Below are positions 1 to 11,551 of a stretch of 64,000 nucleotides of DNA, one piece after another. Every line of letters begins with the position of its first letter. The stretch's first letter is position 1. The notes beneath the pieces are model-generated. The model searched no databases. It saw only the letters and a program-made list of their open reading frames with translations, and was not told the DNA's origin. Made by a program: the position numbers and the translations under genes. The DNA is taken from contig NC_087081.1 of assembly GCF_026151205.1 (NCBI RefSeq), positions 925,386-989,385 on the forward strand, read 5' to 3'. This DNA is from Bolinopsis microptera. Taxonomy: Eukaryota; Ctenophora; Tentaculata; Lobata; Bolinopsidae.

Positions 1-380
1 GAAGAATTGAACTGGTTCTAGTTTTGATGGAATTATTGCAAGGTTTCCAAGCCTGGGCGTGAAACAAATAGAACGTTCAGATCATTCCTGGTCTTTCCAT
101 GGAGGATTTTCCACATATGGAGAATGATGAATCGCTCCTGCCTTCGTTGAAGAGACATTAGAAATAGATCGACCAGGCGTTCCCAGTACTAGTAGTGGAG
201 ATGCCCATTCCCATAAATATATACTTTCAACACTACTATTATATAACAAATAATTTGAGGATGACAGTAAAGGTACATTTTACCGACATTTGAAGTCAAG
301 GCGTTGTTTTACTGACAGTTTACGCTGACTAACAATATATTTATATATATATGCAATCTTCAGCACAAGTGTACATCATG
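1..380. repeat. Left arm (outer part) of a large inverted repeat
   Basis: Bases 1–380 are the reverse complement of about 8105–8484 with only a few differences. The arm may continue to the left of the window. Read on the minus strand, its outer part encodes a remnant of a LINE reverse-transcriptase C-terminus (motif ILHMWKILHG). The arm is interrupted at 380 by the LINE and resumes at about 5074. Confidence 0.9.
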
Positions 381-587
381 TTTTAATACTTTCAACACTA
401 CTATATAACAAATAATTTGAGGTATGGCACGTGTTGAAAGTATGTCGTGGCAATAAGTTGAAAAGCGATACACACACAAGCGATACACAGTTACTAGAGG
501 AGTGTTCTATCCTTGATAGCCCTCTTCCCCTTCAAACCAAAACTATCAAAGGGTATCTGACCCATAAGTCAGAACTCTTCCGGTGGG

Positions 588-2003
588 TTGTCTTTATTGT
601 TTTCTGTTGGAGTCTCGACTGTCTTACAAGTTTACAATCCTTACACAGCAACCCCTGACCTACTAAACTTAGCTATGCCTGATTCTCCTATATCATCTAT
701 AACTTTCTCTCCCCAGAACACAGAGGGTACAAGGACCTACATAGCTGCTCCCAACATCATACAAAATGATTGTTGTAACCACTGTCAGGAGGGAGTTAAT
801 CCTGACTACAGAGTTCAGTGTTATGACTGTAAAAACTATTTCCATGCGGTAGGCTGCACAGATGATTCCTATTGTGTTAGTGCCCCATCTAGCTTCACTT
901 CCCATTTGGGACCAGCTGTTTCTAACACCAAGTCCTATGAGAAAAGATTTGGCAGATTCTTGTTCTTTTGTAACCATTGTATTACAGTTAAAGAGGAGAT
1001 GACAGAGCAAAGCACAGGGGGAGCTACTAATGTTTACGTTGACAGAAAGATTGAGGAGTTAAAGCAGAATTTTGCTGAAGAACTGTCCGGTGTAAAAGAG
1101 ATGCTTAAGGAAATCTTGCCAAGTAAGCAAAACAATGCTCTAGCAAAACCTCCAATGACTCCCTGCAACCCATGGGATGATTCTCAGAGGACTGAGAAAC
1201 TTCGCAGCATGATTGTAATTAAGAATGATCAGAGTGGCAAACCAATCGATAAAAGTATGTTGGAAGAAAGCTGCATCAAGAATAAGATTAGTATTGTTAA
1301 CACAATGAAGCTCAAATCTAATGATACTGCCGTTATTCTTAACTCTAGGTCTGAGGCAGAAACATTGCGTGAGAAGCTTAGCAAAGCTTCCCCCCAACAT
1401 AGTACATCAACCGTAGCCACAAAGTTACCAAGAATAACAGTTGTTGGTCTTGAGCGTGATTACTTGAAGGAGGAAATAAAGGAAATGATAGTTAGTCAAA
1501 ACCATGGAATAGATCTGCTCATCAATGATCCAGGTACCAGTATAGAAGACAAGAAAATTGATGTAGTAGCTATAGTGCCCCTAAAGAATGACCAGAACTC
1601 CTTCAAAGCTATTGTTCGTGTCAGTAATCTTGTACGATCTGCAATTGCTAAACAAGGTGATAAGCTCTTTATTGGAACTCAGAGAGTTTGCAAAGTCTAT
1701 GATAGCTTCTTTGTCCTCAGATGTTTTAACTGTCAATCATTTGGTCACCATAGCAAAAGTCACCAAGGTCATTGCAAAAGTGAACATGTCTGTGGCTTTT
1801 GTGCAGGAGCACATGAAACACGGACATGTGATCGCTCCGCTCCATTGTGTTGTTCAAACTGCAAGAAAGCTGGTAAGCATGGCAATGAGCTTCTACATGC
1901 AGCCTATGATCCTGTTTTGTGCCCCATATTCAAAGATTTGCAGGAGAAAGTTAAAAAGACCACCCCTTTTTACCAAAGCCACAACACGGACAGAAATCAC
2001 TGA
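588..2003 (+). CDS. LINE ORF1 protein with N-terminal PHD-like and C-terminal zinc-knuckle regions
   Basis: This is the nucleic-acid-binding first ORF of the LINE, expected to coat element RNA in a ribonucleoprotein. An N-terminal Cys/His cluster (about residues 60–135: CCNHC, CYDC, FHAVGC, FCNHC) resembles the PHD-like finger of CR1-type ORF1 proteins. A middle region follows with a predicted coiled stretch (VDRKIEELKQNFAEELSG). The C-terminal zinc-knuckle block (CFNCQSFGHH, then CGFCAGAHETRTC and CCSNCKKAGKHGN) resembles Jockey/CR1 gag. A better start is the in-frame ATG at 675, because the first 29 residues look non-conserved. The stop at 2001–2003 overlaps the open upstream part of ORF2, which lies in the −1 frame. 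Confidence 0.85.
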   Translation: MSLLFSVGVSTVLQVYNPYTATPDLLNLAMPDSPISSITFSPQNTEGTRTYIAAPNIIQNDCCNHCQEGVNPDYRVQCYDCKNYFHAVGCTDDSYCVSAPSSFTSHLGPAVSNTKSYEKRFGRFLFFCNHCITVKEEMTEQSTGGATNVYVDRKIEELKQNFAEELSGVKEMLKEILPSKQNNALAKPPMTPCNPWDDSQRTEKLRSMIVIKNDQSGKPIDKSMLEESCIKNKISIVNTMKLKSNDTAVILNSRSEAETLREKLSKASPQHSTSTVATKLPRITVVGLERDYLKEEIKEMIVSQNHGIDLLINDPGTSIEDKKIDVVAIVPLKNDQNSFKAIVRVSNLVRSAIAKQGDKLFIGTQRVCKVYDSFFVLRCFNCQSFGHHSKSHQGHCKSEHVCGFCAGAHETRTCDRSAPLCCSNCKKAGKHGNELLHAAYDPVLCPIFKDLQEKVKKTTPFYQSHNTDRNH

Positions 2004-2062
2004 GCTGTCTGAAATTCTTCCTTTTCAATCCATGGTCACTTGTTAACAAAGTAAACGATATT

Positions 2063-4876
2063 ATGTGCAACTTATCAGACAAAAGCATTGATATTGCTGC
2101 ATTCTGTGAAACTTGGCTAACAGATGTTAACTGCCCCACCACTGCAATTATTAAGTCTTACGGTTACAGAATCATACATAATTTCAGGAAAGACAAAAAA
2201 GGTGGTGGAACTGCTTTGTTGTTTAGGGGAGAATACTCAATGTCTCAGTTCCAATGCTCTGCTACTTTCTCTACATTTGAGTACACAGCTGCATCAATCA
2301 AAACAGCAACAGGCACTAAGGTCATGTTTGTCTCTTTGTATCGACCTGGTTATCTCTCCTCTATCTTTCATCAGGAACTTGATTTACTTCTGTCAGCCAT
2401 CACCATGAAGTGTGATTGTCTCGTCATTGCTGGGGACTTGAACATTCATTTTGAGAATAAGAATGACAAGCTTGTTAGGAAGACGCTTGACTTATTTCTG
2501 TCTTACGGATTTAATCATCATGTTAATGAACCAACCCATGTTGCTGGTGGATCACTAGACCAAATCTTCTGCTTCTCTATCAAGAATCAGCTTCAATGCA
2601 AGGTTTTGGTTGATAGTGTGAATAGGCATGGATCAGATCATTTTCCAGTCTATTGTGACTTCTCTTTGGAATTCGAAAAGAAATATTTTAAAGATATCAC
2701 TTACAGAAATTTGAAGACTGTGGATGATGACCAATTTACCAGTGATCTCTTCGATATAGTAAACTTGATTGATCTTGGGAAAATTGGAACTACTGATATG
2801 AGTACATCTGTTGCCAACTTGAACGACTTGTGTGCTGAACTCCTAGATGAGCATGCTCCAATAGTCTCCAAGAAGGTATCTGTTATTGATTCTGCACCTT
2901 GGTTTGATAATGAATACAGGGACTACAGAAAGCTGAGAAGAAAAGCCGAGGCAAAAACTCGTAAACCAACAGCAACGCTTGAAGATAAAATCATGTTTAG
3001 AGACATCAGCTCAGAATGTTCTAAAATGGCTGATCTGAAGAAGAAGGAGTACTTTAAGAATATGGTAGAAAACTCTAAAGGCAACCCAAGAACTTTGTGG
3101 CAGCTGGTCAATAGAAATTTAGACCGTAAACAATCTAATCCTCTGCCAGATTACACAGATGATCTTCCAAAGCTAGCAGCAGACTTTAACGCCTACTTTA
3201 CATCTAAGATTGATAACATTAGGAAAGATATGGATCATGATCGGTTTACTCTTCCATCAGACTCTTCTGCTGAAGCTCCCGAATCCTACCACTGGTCTAC
3301 CTTTGAACCTGTCACATTAGATGAGCTAAAGGAAATCATTGACGAGTTTGGTATCAAATGTTCACCTTCTGACATCTTACCTACTACACTGCTTAAAGAG
3401 AACATCAGCATTCTGCTACCATTACTTCTACAGATTGTTAATGCATCCTTATCTCAAGGTTCAATGGACGGAGTCAAACTTGCTGATATTGTTCCCCTCC
3501 TGAAAAGTAACTCTCTTGATCCTAATGTCTTGAAAAACTTTCGCCCTGTCTCAAACCTCACTTTCCTTGGGAAGCTAATCGAGAGAGTGGTGTTAAAGCG
3601 CCTAAACGATCACTTAGATAAGCATAATCTCCACTGCCCAGAACAGTCTGCATACAAGAAGACCTTCAGCACAGAAACATTATTGATCAGAATATGGAAT
3701 GATCTTCTAGTTGCATCAGATGAAAAGAGTGCTACAGTTGTCATGATGCTTGACCTATCGGCGGCGTTTGATACTGTAGACCATGATGTCTTACTGAACA
3801 TTCTCATGAAGGAGATAGGACTAAGGGGCACTGTGTTAAAATGGTTTACTAGCTTTCTAAAAGGTCGTGCTCAGAGAATTCGACTTGGTTCTACTCTCTC
3901 TGAAGAAATAGTTATTAAGTTTGGTGTTCCTCAGGGCTCAGTTCTGGGACCTGTTCTGTTTAACCTTTATATCAGATCCATCTATAGATTTGTACAAGGA
4001 ATGGACTTCACAATTTATGGGTATGCAGATGACCACCAGATCTTAAAGAGATTTAAACCCATCAACCAGTGCGAAACGTTACTCTCTAAGCTCAGGGGAT
4101 GCTTTGCATCTATTAGAGCTTGGATGAAAAAATACTTTCTAGCAATGAATGACAGTAAAACACAGATAATCGTTTTTGGTCCTATGTCCGTCCTACAAGA
4201 GATCAATATAAAGGGAGTGAATTTTGGGAGTGACACAACTATTCGATTTGTGAGCACAGTTAAGAATCTTGGGATACATATGGACTCTGGGCTTACTATG
4301 AGCAACCATGTTGTTGAGTTGAAGAAGAAATGTTTCCTAACACTACGCAACCTCACTAAGATACGGTTTCTGCTGACTACAAAACAGCTTAAGACAATTG
4401 TTAATAGCCTCGTTGTTTCTTGTTTGGACTACTGTAACGCCATGTTTTACGGCATCTCCAAGTACCTCATACATCAACTACAGCTTATTCAAAATGCCTG
4501 TGCAAAAGCAGTAACTGGAAAATATAAATTTGATCACCTAGGCGACGATCTTGATAAATTGCACTGGCTTAATATACCTAAAAGAGTGATTTTTAAAATA
4601 TGTCTCCTATCTTTTAAGGCTATTAATGGAATAGCGCCACTGTACCTTCAAGATATGTTTAAGTATGCTCACCATGGACACACTGTTAGGCTCATAGTCC
4701 CTTATCGTTCAACCAAGGGTTTTGGTGATCGTAGTTTTAGTGTGGTTGGTCCACGAGTTTTTAATGCACTACCAGACTCAGTTAAACAATGTTATTCTGT
4801 TGAGGCGTTTAAGTCCGCACTGAAGACCTATTTGTTTACTTTATCTGACACTGAGGTAGCAAAAATGTTTTATTAA
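2063..4876 (+). CDS. LINE ORF2: endonuclease–reverse transcriptase
   Basis: This is the catalytic polyprotein of the LINE: an APE-type endonuclease nicks target DNA and the reverse transcriptase copies element RNA at the nick. Endonuclease motifs are AFCETWLT, GDLNIHF and SDHFPV within the first ~200 residues. RT motifs are FRPVSNLTFLGK (~490), LDLSAAFDTVDH (~563), GVPQGSVLGPVLFNLYI (~620) and the catalytic YADD (~653). The frame is open upstream of the first ATG at least to 1982 and there encodes FNPWSLVNKVND, the expected first endonuclease block with its metal-binding Asn. The functional protein therefore probably starts inside ORF1, by −1 frameshift or reinitiation. No frame breaks are seen. 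Confidence 0.93.
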   Translation: MCNLSDKSIDIAAFCETWLTDVNCPTTAIIKSYGYRIIHNFRKDKKGGGTALLFRGEYSMSQFQCSATFSTFEYTAASIKTATGTKVMFVSLYRPGYLSSIFHQELDLLLSAITMKCDCLVIAGDLNIHFENKNDKLVRKTLDLFLSYGFNHHVNEPTHVAGGSLDQIFCFSIKNQLQCKVLVDSVNRHGSDHFPVYCDFSLEFEKKYFKDITYRNLKTVDDDQFTSDLFDIVNLIDLGKIGTTDMSTSVANLNDLCAELLDEHAPIVSKKVSVIDSAPWFDNEYRDYRKLRRKAEAKTRKPTATLEDKIMFRDISSECSKMADLKKKEYFKNMVENSKGNPRTLWQLVNRNLDRKQSNPLPDYTDDLPKLAADFNAYFTSKIDNIRKDMDHDRFTLPSDSSAEAPESYHWSTFEPVTLDELKEIIDEFGIKCSPSDILPTTLLKENISILLPLLLQIVNASLSQGSMDGVKLADIVPLLKSNSLDPNVLKNFRPVSNLTFLGKLIERVVLKRLNDHLDKHNLHCPEQSAYKKTFSTETLLIRIWNDLLVASDEKSATVVMMLDLSAAFDTVDHDVLLNILMKEIGLRGTVLKWFTSFLKGRAQRIRLGSTLSEEIVIKFGVPQGSVLGPVLFNLYIRSIYRFVQGMDFTIYGYADDHQILKRFKPINQCETLLSKLRGCFASIRAWMKKYFLAMNDSKTQIIVFGPMSVLQEINIKGVNFGSDTTIRFVSTVKNLGIHMDSGLTMSNHVVELKKKCFLTLRNLTKIRFLLTTKQLKTIVNSLVVSCLDYCNAMFYGISKYLIHQLQLIQNACAKAVTGKYKFDHLGDDLDKLHWLNIPKRVIFKICLLSFKAINGIAPLYLQDMFKYAHHGHTVRLIVPYRSTKGFGDRSFSVVGPRVFNALPDSVKQCYSVEAFKSALKTYLFTLSDTEVAKMFY

Positions 4877-5073
4877 TAATTTTAACCCTCTCTTTGACTT
4901 ATCTAAATTATATTAGCTTTTTGGAAGTTTTATGAACGAATTTATACATAGAACTTTATTTTGCTTTTGATATATAGTTTTAAAAGTATTTTTGTAAACT
5001 AGTTGTAGTGACACTGCTGAGTAAAAGTGTACGCTTAATAGTGGTGTTTTTAAATTTCAATTTTAATTAATTA

Positions 5074-6270
5074 ATGTCTGCTAAAATATGATAGTTGCAG
5101 CTCAACTATGTAGTAAGAACTAAGAGCAGAGGAAATCAAAACAATTGTGACCTTAAAAGTTATGTAGGTATGCTGAGGGAATTCCAGGAAGGGCATTTAT
5201 CTTCTTGCATCACTAGACTAGAGATCTTTTTCTTCATCATCATCTTCTTACAAGACTTCTAGTACTGGGTAAGTTTAGACCTGAACTTAACCAACAACAC
5301 CCACTGTCCTCCTTGGGTGACAGGAGTGTTACTTCTCTCTCCCTCTCTCTGTTGTCTGCCTGGACGTTCCAAGATCTTTTCTGTCTTTGGTAAAGTAGAT
5401 AGATGTCTCTTTGCCTGGCAGTGAGCTTCTTGGTGCCGCTCCATTTTTTACTACTCTCTTGATCTTCTTTGCTTTTTCTGTACTATTACATCTTACACAT
5501 TTAAAATAAACATACAAGAATATTTGCTCAATTATGATAGTTACAGGTCAACCAACAACGTTGCAAGCAATTTATAACTTTAAGAGCCACACAGGGAGAG
5601 TAAGGAAGAATCAAAATGTAAAACGTGATTAAAATGCTAGGAGAAACCTCAAAAATTTCTATGATTTTAGTCACCTACAAAAATTGTACCTATTGAATCA
5701 GAGATGTCGAAGGGATTTCATGTAGGAAAACACCAAACTTAGCTACATTTTATACTTTAGAAGGAAGGATACTGTCGAAATTTGTAATACTCTAATCGTG
5801 AAATATCGTTAACTCATTACACCGGTAAAGCCCATTGCAGTTTGCATCGGATCAGCTCCAACATGACAACTTCATGTCAGCCTACAAAATTTTAAAGTAT
5901 TCACAAAGTTTGGTGGTAATTGGGATGTGACAGGTAAAGATAAGTACATTTCATCTTACGTTGTCTTGAACAAGCTCGAAACGTGGGATAGAAATGTTTC
6001 GTATAGCAATCAATTTTTCCTAACAATATTTTTAGAGTTTCGGGAAGAACAAACAAACGCATTGCGCGGCGTTACTATTTTTAAATAAATATTTTTAACC
6101 AACATTCAACAAAATTTTTAATATCCCATATACATTTTATATTGTTTAAAATTCGGTTTTAATTATCATCATAAATTAAAATTATAGTTACATAATTTAG
6201 TATTACTTTGTCATGTGTCAAAAATTTAAACAATGGAATATTAAAATTCTGAATTAGGGTAAATTAAAAA
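5074..6270. repeat. Left arm (inner part) of the large inverted repeat
   Basis: Reverse complement of about 6908–8102, with roughly one mismatch per hundred bases in the stretches compared by eye (for example one base near 5108 and one near 6090). No convincing protein is encoded. The 60-residue ORFs found here appear identically in the other arm and look like chance reading frames. Confidence 0.9.
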
Positions 6271-6907
6271 TTTAGAGTTAGGGTCAATTGTTGACGAGTC
6301 AATTGTCAGGGTACAATCAAATATACAGGAATTACAAACTTTAACGGGATATTAAGAATTTTGTTGGTTAAATTTTAAAAAGTTTTATTTTTTAAATCAA
6401 AATTTAACCAAATCAACCAACTATATTTGATGTTGCGCGTCGTTATTAATTTTTAAAATAAATTATATTTTTAGCCAACAAATTTCTTTTCATGTCATAC
6501 GTTGTATTCAAAAATGCGCGGCTTTGGCGGCCAGTTATTGACTTGTACATAAAATTGAATTTTAAATAGAAATGTGAATGTATTAAAATTTAAAACTTTC
6601 AAAACGGAGGCTTATAAATATTATTATATTATGATTGTAAAATAAAGGATAAAATTTTAAATTTGTTTCACCAAAAAAATTTGTTTCACTATGACCCGCC
6701 GCGCACGAAGTGCGCGGCTCCCCCACCATAGTGAAACGACCGTGTGCCGTGGGGGTCGCAACGTGATACATTAAATTTCTGATTTTTTAATATCTCGAAA
6801 AATTTTTTATTCTTCAGGTATATTTGATATTTCTAAATTAAAAAAACATTATCATATAAGCATAAAACATTTTTGGAAATAATTGAATTATGCATAATCA
6901 ACAAATG
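6271..6907. repeat. Spacer of the inverted repeat with a GC-rich hairpin
   Basis: The unpaired centre between the two arms is AT-rich. It holds a perfect GC-rich hairpin at about 6693–6722 (GCCGCGCAC, loop, GTGCGCGGC) inside a second, longer inverted repeat (TTTCACTATG … CATAGTGAAA, about 6685–6737). A related hairpin block is found at 46470–46555. Confidence 0.75.
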
Positions 6908-8484
6908 TTTTTAATTTACCCTAATTCAGAATTTTAATATTCCATTGTTTAATTAATTTTTGACACATGACAAAGTAATACTAAATTATGTAACTATAAT
7001 TTTAATTTATGATGATAGTTAAAACCGAATTTTAAACAATATAAAATGTATATGGGATATTAAAAATTTTGTTGAATGTTGGTTAACAATATTTATTTAA
7101 AAATAGTAACGCCGCGCAATGCGTTTGTTTGTTCTTCCCGAAACTCTAAAAATATTGTTAGGAAAAATTGATTGCTATACGAAACATTTCTATCCCACGT
7201 TTCGAGCTTGTTCAAGACAACGTAAGATGAAATGTACTTATCTTTACCTGTCACATCCCAATTACCACCAAACTTTGTGAATACTTTAAAATTTTGTAGG
7301 CTGACATGAAGTTGTCATGTTGGAGCTGATCCGATGCAAACTGCAATGGGCTTTACCGGTGTAATGAGTTAACGATATTTCACGATTAGAGTATTACAAA
7401 TTTCGACAGTATCCTTCCTTCTAAAGTATAAAATGTAGCTAAGTTTGGTGTTTTCCTACATGAAATCCCTTCGACATCTCTGATTCAATAGGTACAATTT
7501 TTGTAGGTGACTAAAATCATAGAAATTTTTGAGGTTTCTCCTAGCATTTTAATCACGTTTTACATTTTGATTCTTCCTTACTCTCCCTGTGTGGCTCTTA
7601 AAGTTATAAATTGCTTGCAACGTTGTTGGTTGACCTGTAACTATCATAATTGAGCAAATATTCTTGTATGTTTATTTTAAATGTGTAAGATGTAATAGTA
7701 CAGAAAAAGCAAAGAAGATCAAGAGAGTAGTAAAAAATGGAGCGGCACCAAGAAGCTCACTGCCAGGCAAAGAGACATCTATCTACTTTACCAAAGACAG
7801 AAAAGATCTTGGAACGTCCAGGCAGACAACAGAGAGAGGGAGAGAGAAGTAACACTCCTGTCACCCAAGGAGGACAGTGGGTGTTGTTGGTTAAGTTCAG
7901 GTCTAAACTTACCCAGTACTAGAAGTCTTGTAAGAAGATGATGATGAAGAAAAAGATCTCTAGTCTAGTGATGCAAGAAGATAAATGCCCTTCCTGGAAT
8001 TCCCTCAGCATACCTACATAACTTTTAAGGTCACAATTGTTTTGATTTCCTCTGCTCTTAGTTCTTACTACATAGTTAAGCTGCAACTATCATATTTTAG
8101 CAGACATGATGTACACTTGTGCTGAAGATTGCATATATATATAAATATATTGTTAGTCAGCGTAAACTGTCAGTAAAACAACGCCTTGACTTCAAATGTC
8201 GGTTAAATGTACCTTTACTGTCATCCTCAAATTATTTGTTATATAATAGTAGTGTTGAAAGTATATATTTATGGGAATGGGCATCTCCACTACTAGTACT
8301 GGGAACGCCTGGTCGATCTATTTCTAATGTCTCTTCAACGAAGGCAGGAGCGATTCATCATTCTCCATATGTGGAAAATCCTCCATGGAAAGACCAGGAA
8401 TGATCTGAACGTTCTATTTGTTTCACGCCCAGGCTTGGAAACCTTGCAATAATTCCATCAAAACTAGAACCAGTTCAATTCTTC
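6908..8484. repeat. Right arm of the large inverted repeat
   Basis: Uninterrupted partner of 1–380 plus 5074–6270. Near its outer end (about 8338–8452, plus strand) it reads RRQERFIILHMWKILHG and so on, a piece of a LINE RT C-terminus. At 8484 this sense fragment meets the antisense LINE fragment of 8485–9264, giving two LINE remnants joined 3' end to 3' end. Confidence 0.9.
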
Positions 8485-9264
8485 CATCCTGTTGATGTAA
8501 TCAGGAAGACAGTTCCAGAGACGTGGGCCAATAACAGCGAACGAATTGTCATAGAGACTCTGGTGGTAAGCAGCAATACCCCTTCGTAGGAGGGTACAAG
8601 TTCTGTTTTAATGCCAGTTTGAGGTCTTGAAGTGAAGTTAATCTTCAGATCGTTGCTGATGGACCCATGGAGGATCAGGATCTTCCACATGTGTAGCAGG
8701 ATATAGCGTTCCTTCGACGTTGTAGAGACATGAGTGAGAGTTTTTTAATCTCCCCCAGTAATCAAGGTGTTTGGTTCCTGCTATTTATAGCCGTTTTAAA
8801 AATTTATTATAGCCGTTTTTTCTTTCCAGACTGGATTCCTAGCCACTTTTTAAATTTTTGCCACTGGGTCGAGATGTGAATGTCCGTTGAACTCCTTCCA
8901 GTTCTTGTATATCTGACACTTCAGATGGATTCCATAATGGGCAGCAGTATTCGAGTAAACTGCGTACCATGGACTTGTATAGTGTCAGCATGATAGTGGA
9001 GCTTCTGGTGTGGAAGACACTCAATACCCATGCAGTCTTTTGACGTGCCTTGTTTGCCATAGCTTTGATATGTAAAGTCCAGCTCAAGTCAGAACTGACA
9101 GTAACTCCAAGGTCCCGAAGTTGTTGGACAGGCGTAAGATTGCCTTTTGAGGTTGAATACTGGTAGACTTCACATGTAAATGGCAAGTGGTTCAATGGGT
9201 TAGACCGATTGACAGCATGGCATAGAAACTCAAATTTGTCTTCATTACATATTACATAAGTCAC
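8485..9264 (-). pseudogene. 3' fragment of a LINE reverse transcriptase
   Basis: The minus strand encodes the post-catalytic part of a CR1/Jockey-like reverse transcriptase: LRDLGVTVSSDLSWTLHIKA, KARQKTAWVLSVFHTR, then LYKSMVRSLLEYCCPLWNPS and IQELEGVQRTFTS. After a break and a stretch of unrelated AT-rich sequence near 8755–8850, the C-terminal region resumes in shifted frames (RYILLHMWKIL, ISNDLKINFTSRP) and ends with VIGPRLWNCLPDYINRM at the junction with the inverted-repeat arm. The YADD catalytic core and everything upstream are absent. This is a dead, 5'-truncated and frameshifted copy, distinct from the intact LINE at 381–5073. Confidence 0.85.
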
Positions 9265-10020
9265 ATAGGTCAGGTATTTCGGTTGTTTTCAATGGCCTTC
9301 AAACTTCAGCTTTTCGGATGAAATAAGACCCTTCATAATTGGATTTCTCAGAAGTTTATTTAAATACTACTTATACTGTTGTTATATATTACTGTTGCTA
9401 TATATATATTAAGTAAGTTTTTCACCAGGATATATTCATAAAAACACTGTCTAACATTTACTCCATCAAAGGTATTTGTATGCACAAACTACGATCCTGA
9501 TGGAGTCGAAAGCTACGAAAGTAGAGTGACAGATCTCTTTACTCGATAACTGTCCTTATCCTTCACCATGCTGGGTTCCTGGCCTTGCTTCATCTAAATA
9601 CACAGCTGGTCATAACCCTAAACCCTATTTCAAATGCTTTGTGATCAACTGAGGAGCAGTGGAAGACATATTCAATGGTTTCCAGATTTATTGAGACCAA
9701 CATAATAGATGACATGCACACACTATAGTTCGGTATTGCACACAGAGCATTTAATTGCTAAATTCTAGTGCTGCCTTATTGATTTGAAATGAAAAATGAC
9801 TGAAAGACGAAAAAGACTGGCGCTCAGGACTGCCATGATAGAAACAACTGCACTGCAAAGATTGAATACCAGATGCCTTAGGTATGTAATAAAGCATCCC
9901 TGGATAGTGCATTTAAAAATAAATACCCTTGTGTTGTGCCCAAACAGAGCAAGTGGTTTACTAATTACAATTTCAAACGACAGTTGACATGTGAACTTTG
10001 TTGCTATGATATTTGAATGT
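9265..10020. other. Non-coding AT-rich stretch
   Basis: No gene is supported here. A 63-residue frame at 9796–9987 has no recognisable motif and no splice context. The pattern may include further decayed repeat sequence. Confidence 0.5.
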
Positions 10021-10080
10021 TGAGGTGTCCTTTCTTATCTCTCCATCTCTCTTATTCTCCTTATCTATCTCCTTGTCCCT

Positions 10081-11045
<965 letters not shown>

Positions 11046-11171
11046 TCCCATTTTCGGACCAAATTTTTGCTGGGAAAAAAAAATCCAGAATACACAGCAT
11101 TGGATAATCTAGAATCAGAAGTATGAGGCTCATCGATTTTAAAGCATTATTATACTCTATCATATAACCAG

Positions 11172-11551
11172 GAATGTGGAGTCGAACTGACCGTAACGAC
11201 ATCGAGGAAGTTATTAACAGCATCAAATCTGGGGATGTCGAAGATGACAAAACAGTTGAAATGTTGAATACTATAGCTATCTTATTCAGCACTACCGAGA
11301 GGTAAATTATAATTGAACGGGGGGGGGGGGGGGGGGGGGGGGGCCGGGGGGATTAATTTTAAAACCTGTCGAAAGTGAATGATTGTCATATTGAATCTTT
11401 GAATATTGATATGCTTAGATTTTGTAAAATCACCAAGAATATCAATATGATAATTAATGGTATAAATCATTTCAGGGTATGGTATTGCACCTCAGTTCAG
11501 GATGCCAGACAATATTGTATGCCGATAAAAAATGCTGCCAATGAACACTAG
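11172..11551 (+). CDS. Candidate two-exon small gene or last exons of a gene, function unknown
   Basis: Two segments fit together as exons. Exon a is 11172–11301, preceded by CCAG and followed by GTAAAT. It starts with an in-frame ATG at 11174 and reads MWSRTDRNDIEEVINSIKSG, then an acidic stretch and NTIAILFSTTE. Exon b is 11476–11551, preceded by TTTCAG, keeps the phase (2+1) and ends VWYCTSVQDARQYC … NEH at a TAG stop. The joined product is about 67 residues, or longer if upstream exons exist to the left of the CT repeats. I do not recognise the family. Support is limited to splice signals, phase and protein-like composition. Confidence 0.35.
11321..11350. repeat. Poly-G tract in the intron of the candidate small gene
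   Basis: A run of about 23 G, then CC and more G. Its length in the assembly is unlikely to be exact. Confidence 0.85.

Larger units (their letters stand above)
381..5073 (+). mobile_element. Full-length-looking CR1/L2-type LINE (non-LTR retrotransposon)
   Basis: The inserted block is absent from the matching position of the right arm (about 8104/8105), so the arm serves as an empty-site control. Its edges share only ATG (378–380 and 5074–5076), a very short target duplication or microhomology. It carries two long ORFs on the plus strand and ends in a short TTAA-rich tail (about 5060–5073) rather than poly(A), as CR1/L2 elements do. The first 40 bases, roughly 383–422, recur in inverse orientation at 20922–20961. 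Both ORFs are open, so the insertion appears young. Confidence 0.88.

Noticed and set aside
5259-7922. Conserved 60-residue proteins present in both inverted-repeat arms
   Set aside because: Identity follows from DNA identity of the arms; overlapping frames are equally open and none has recognisable features.
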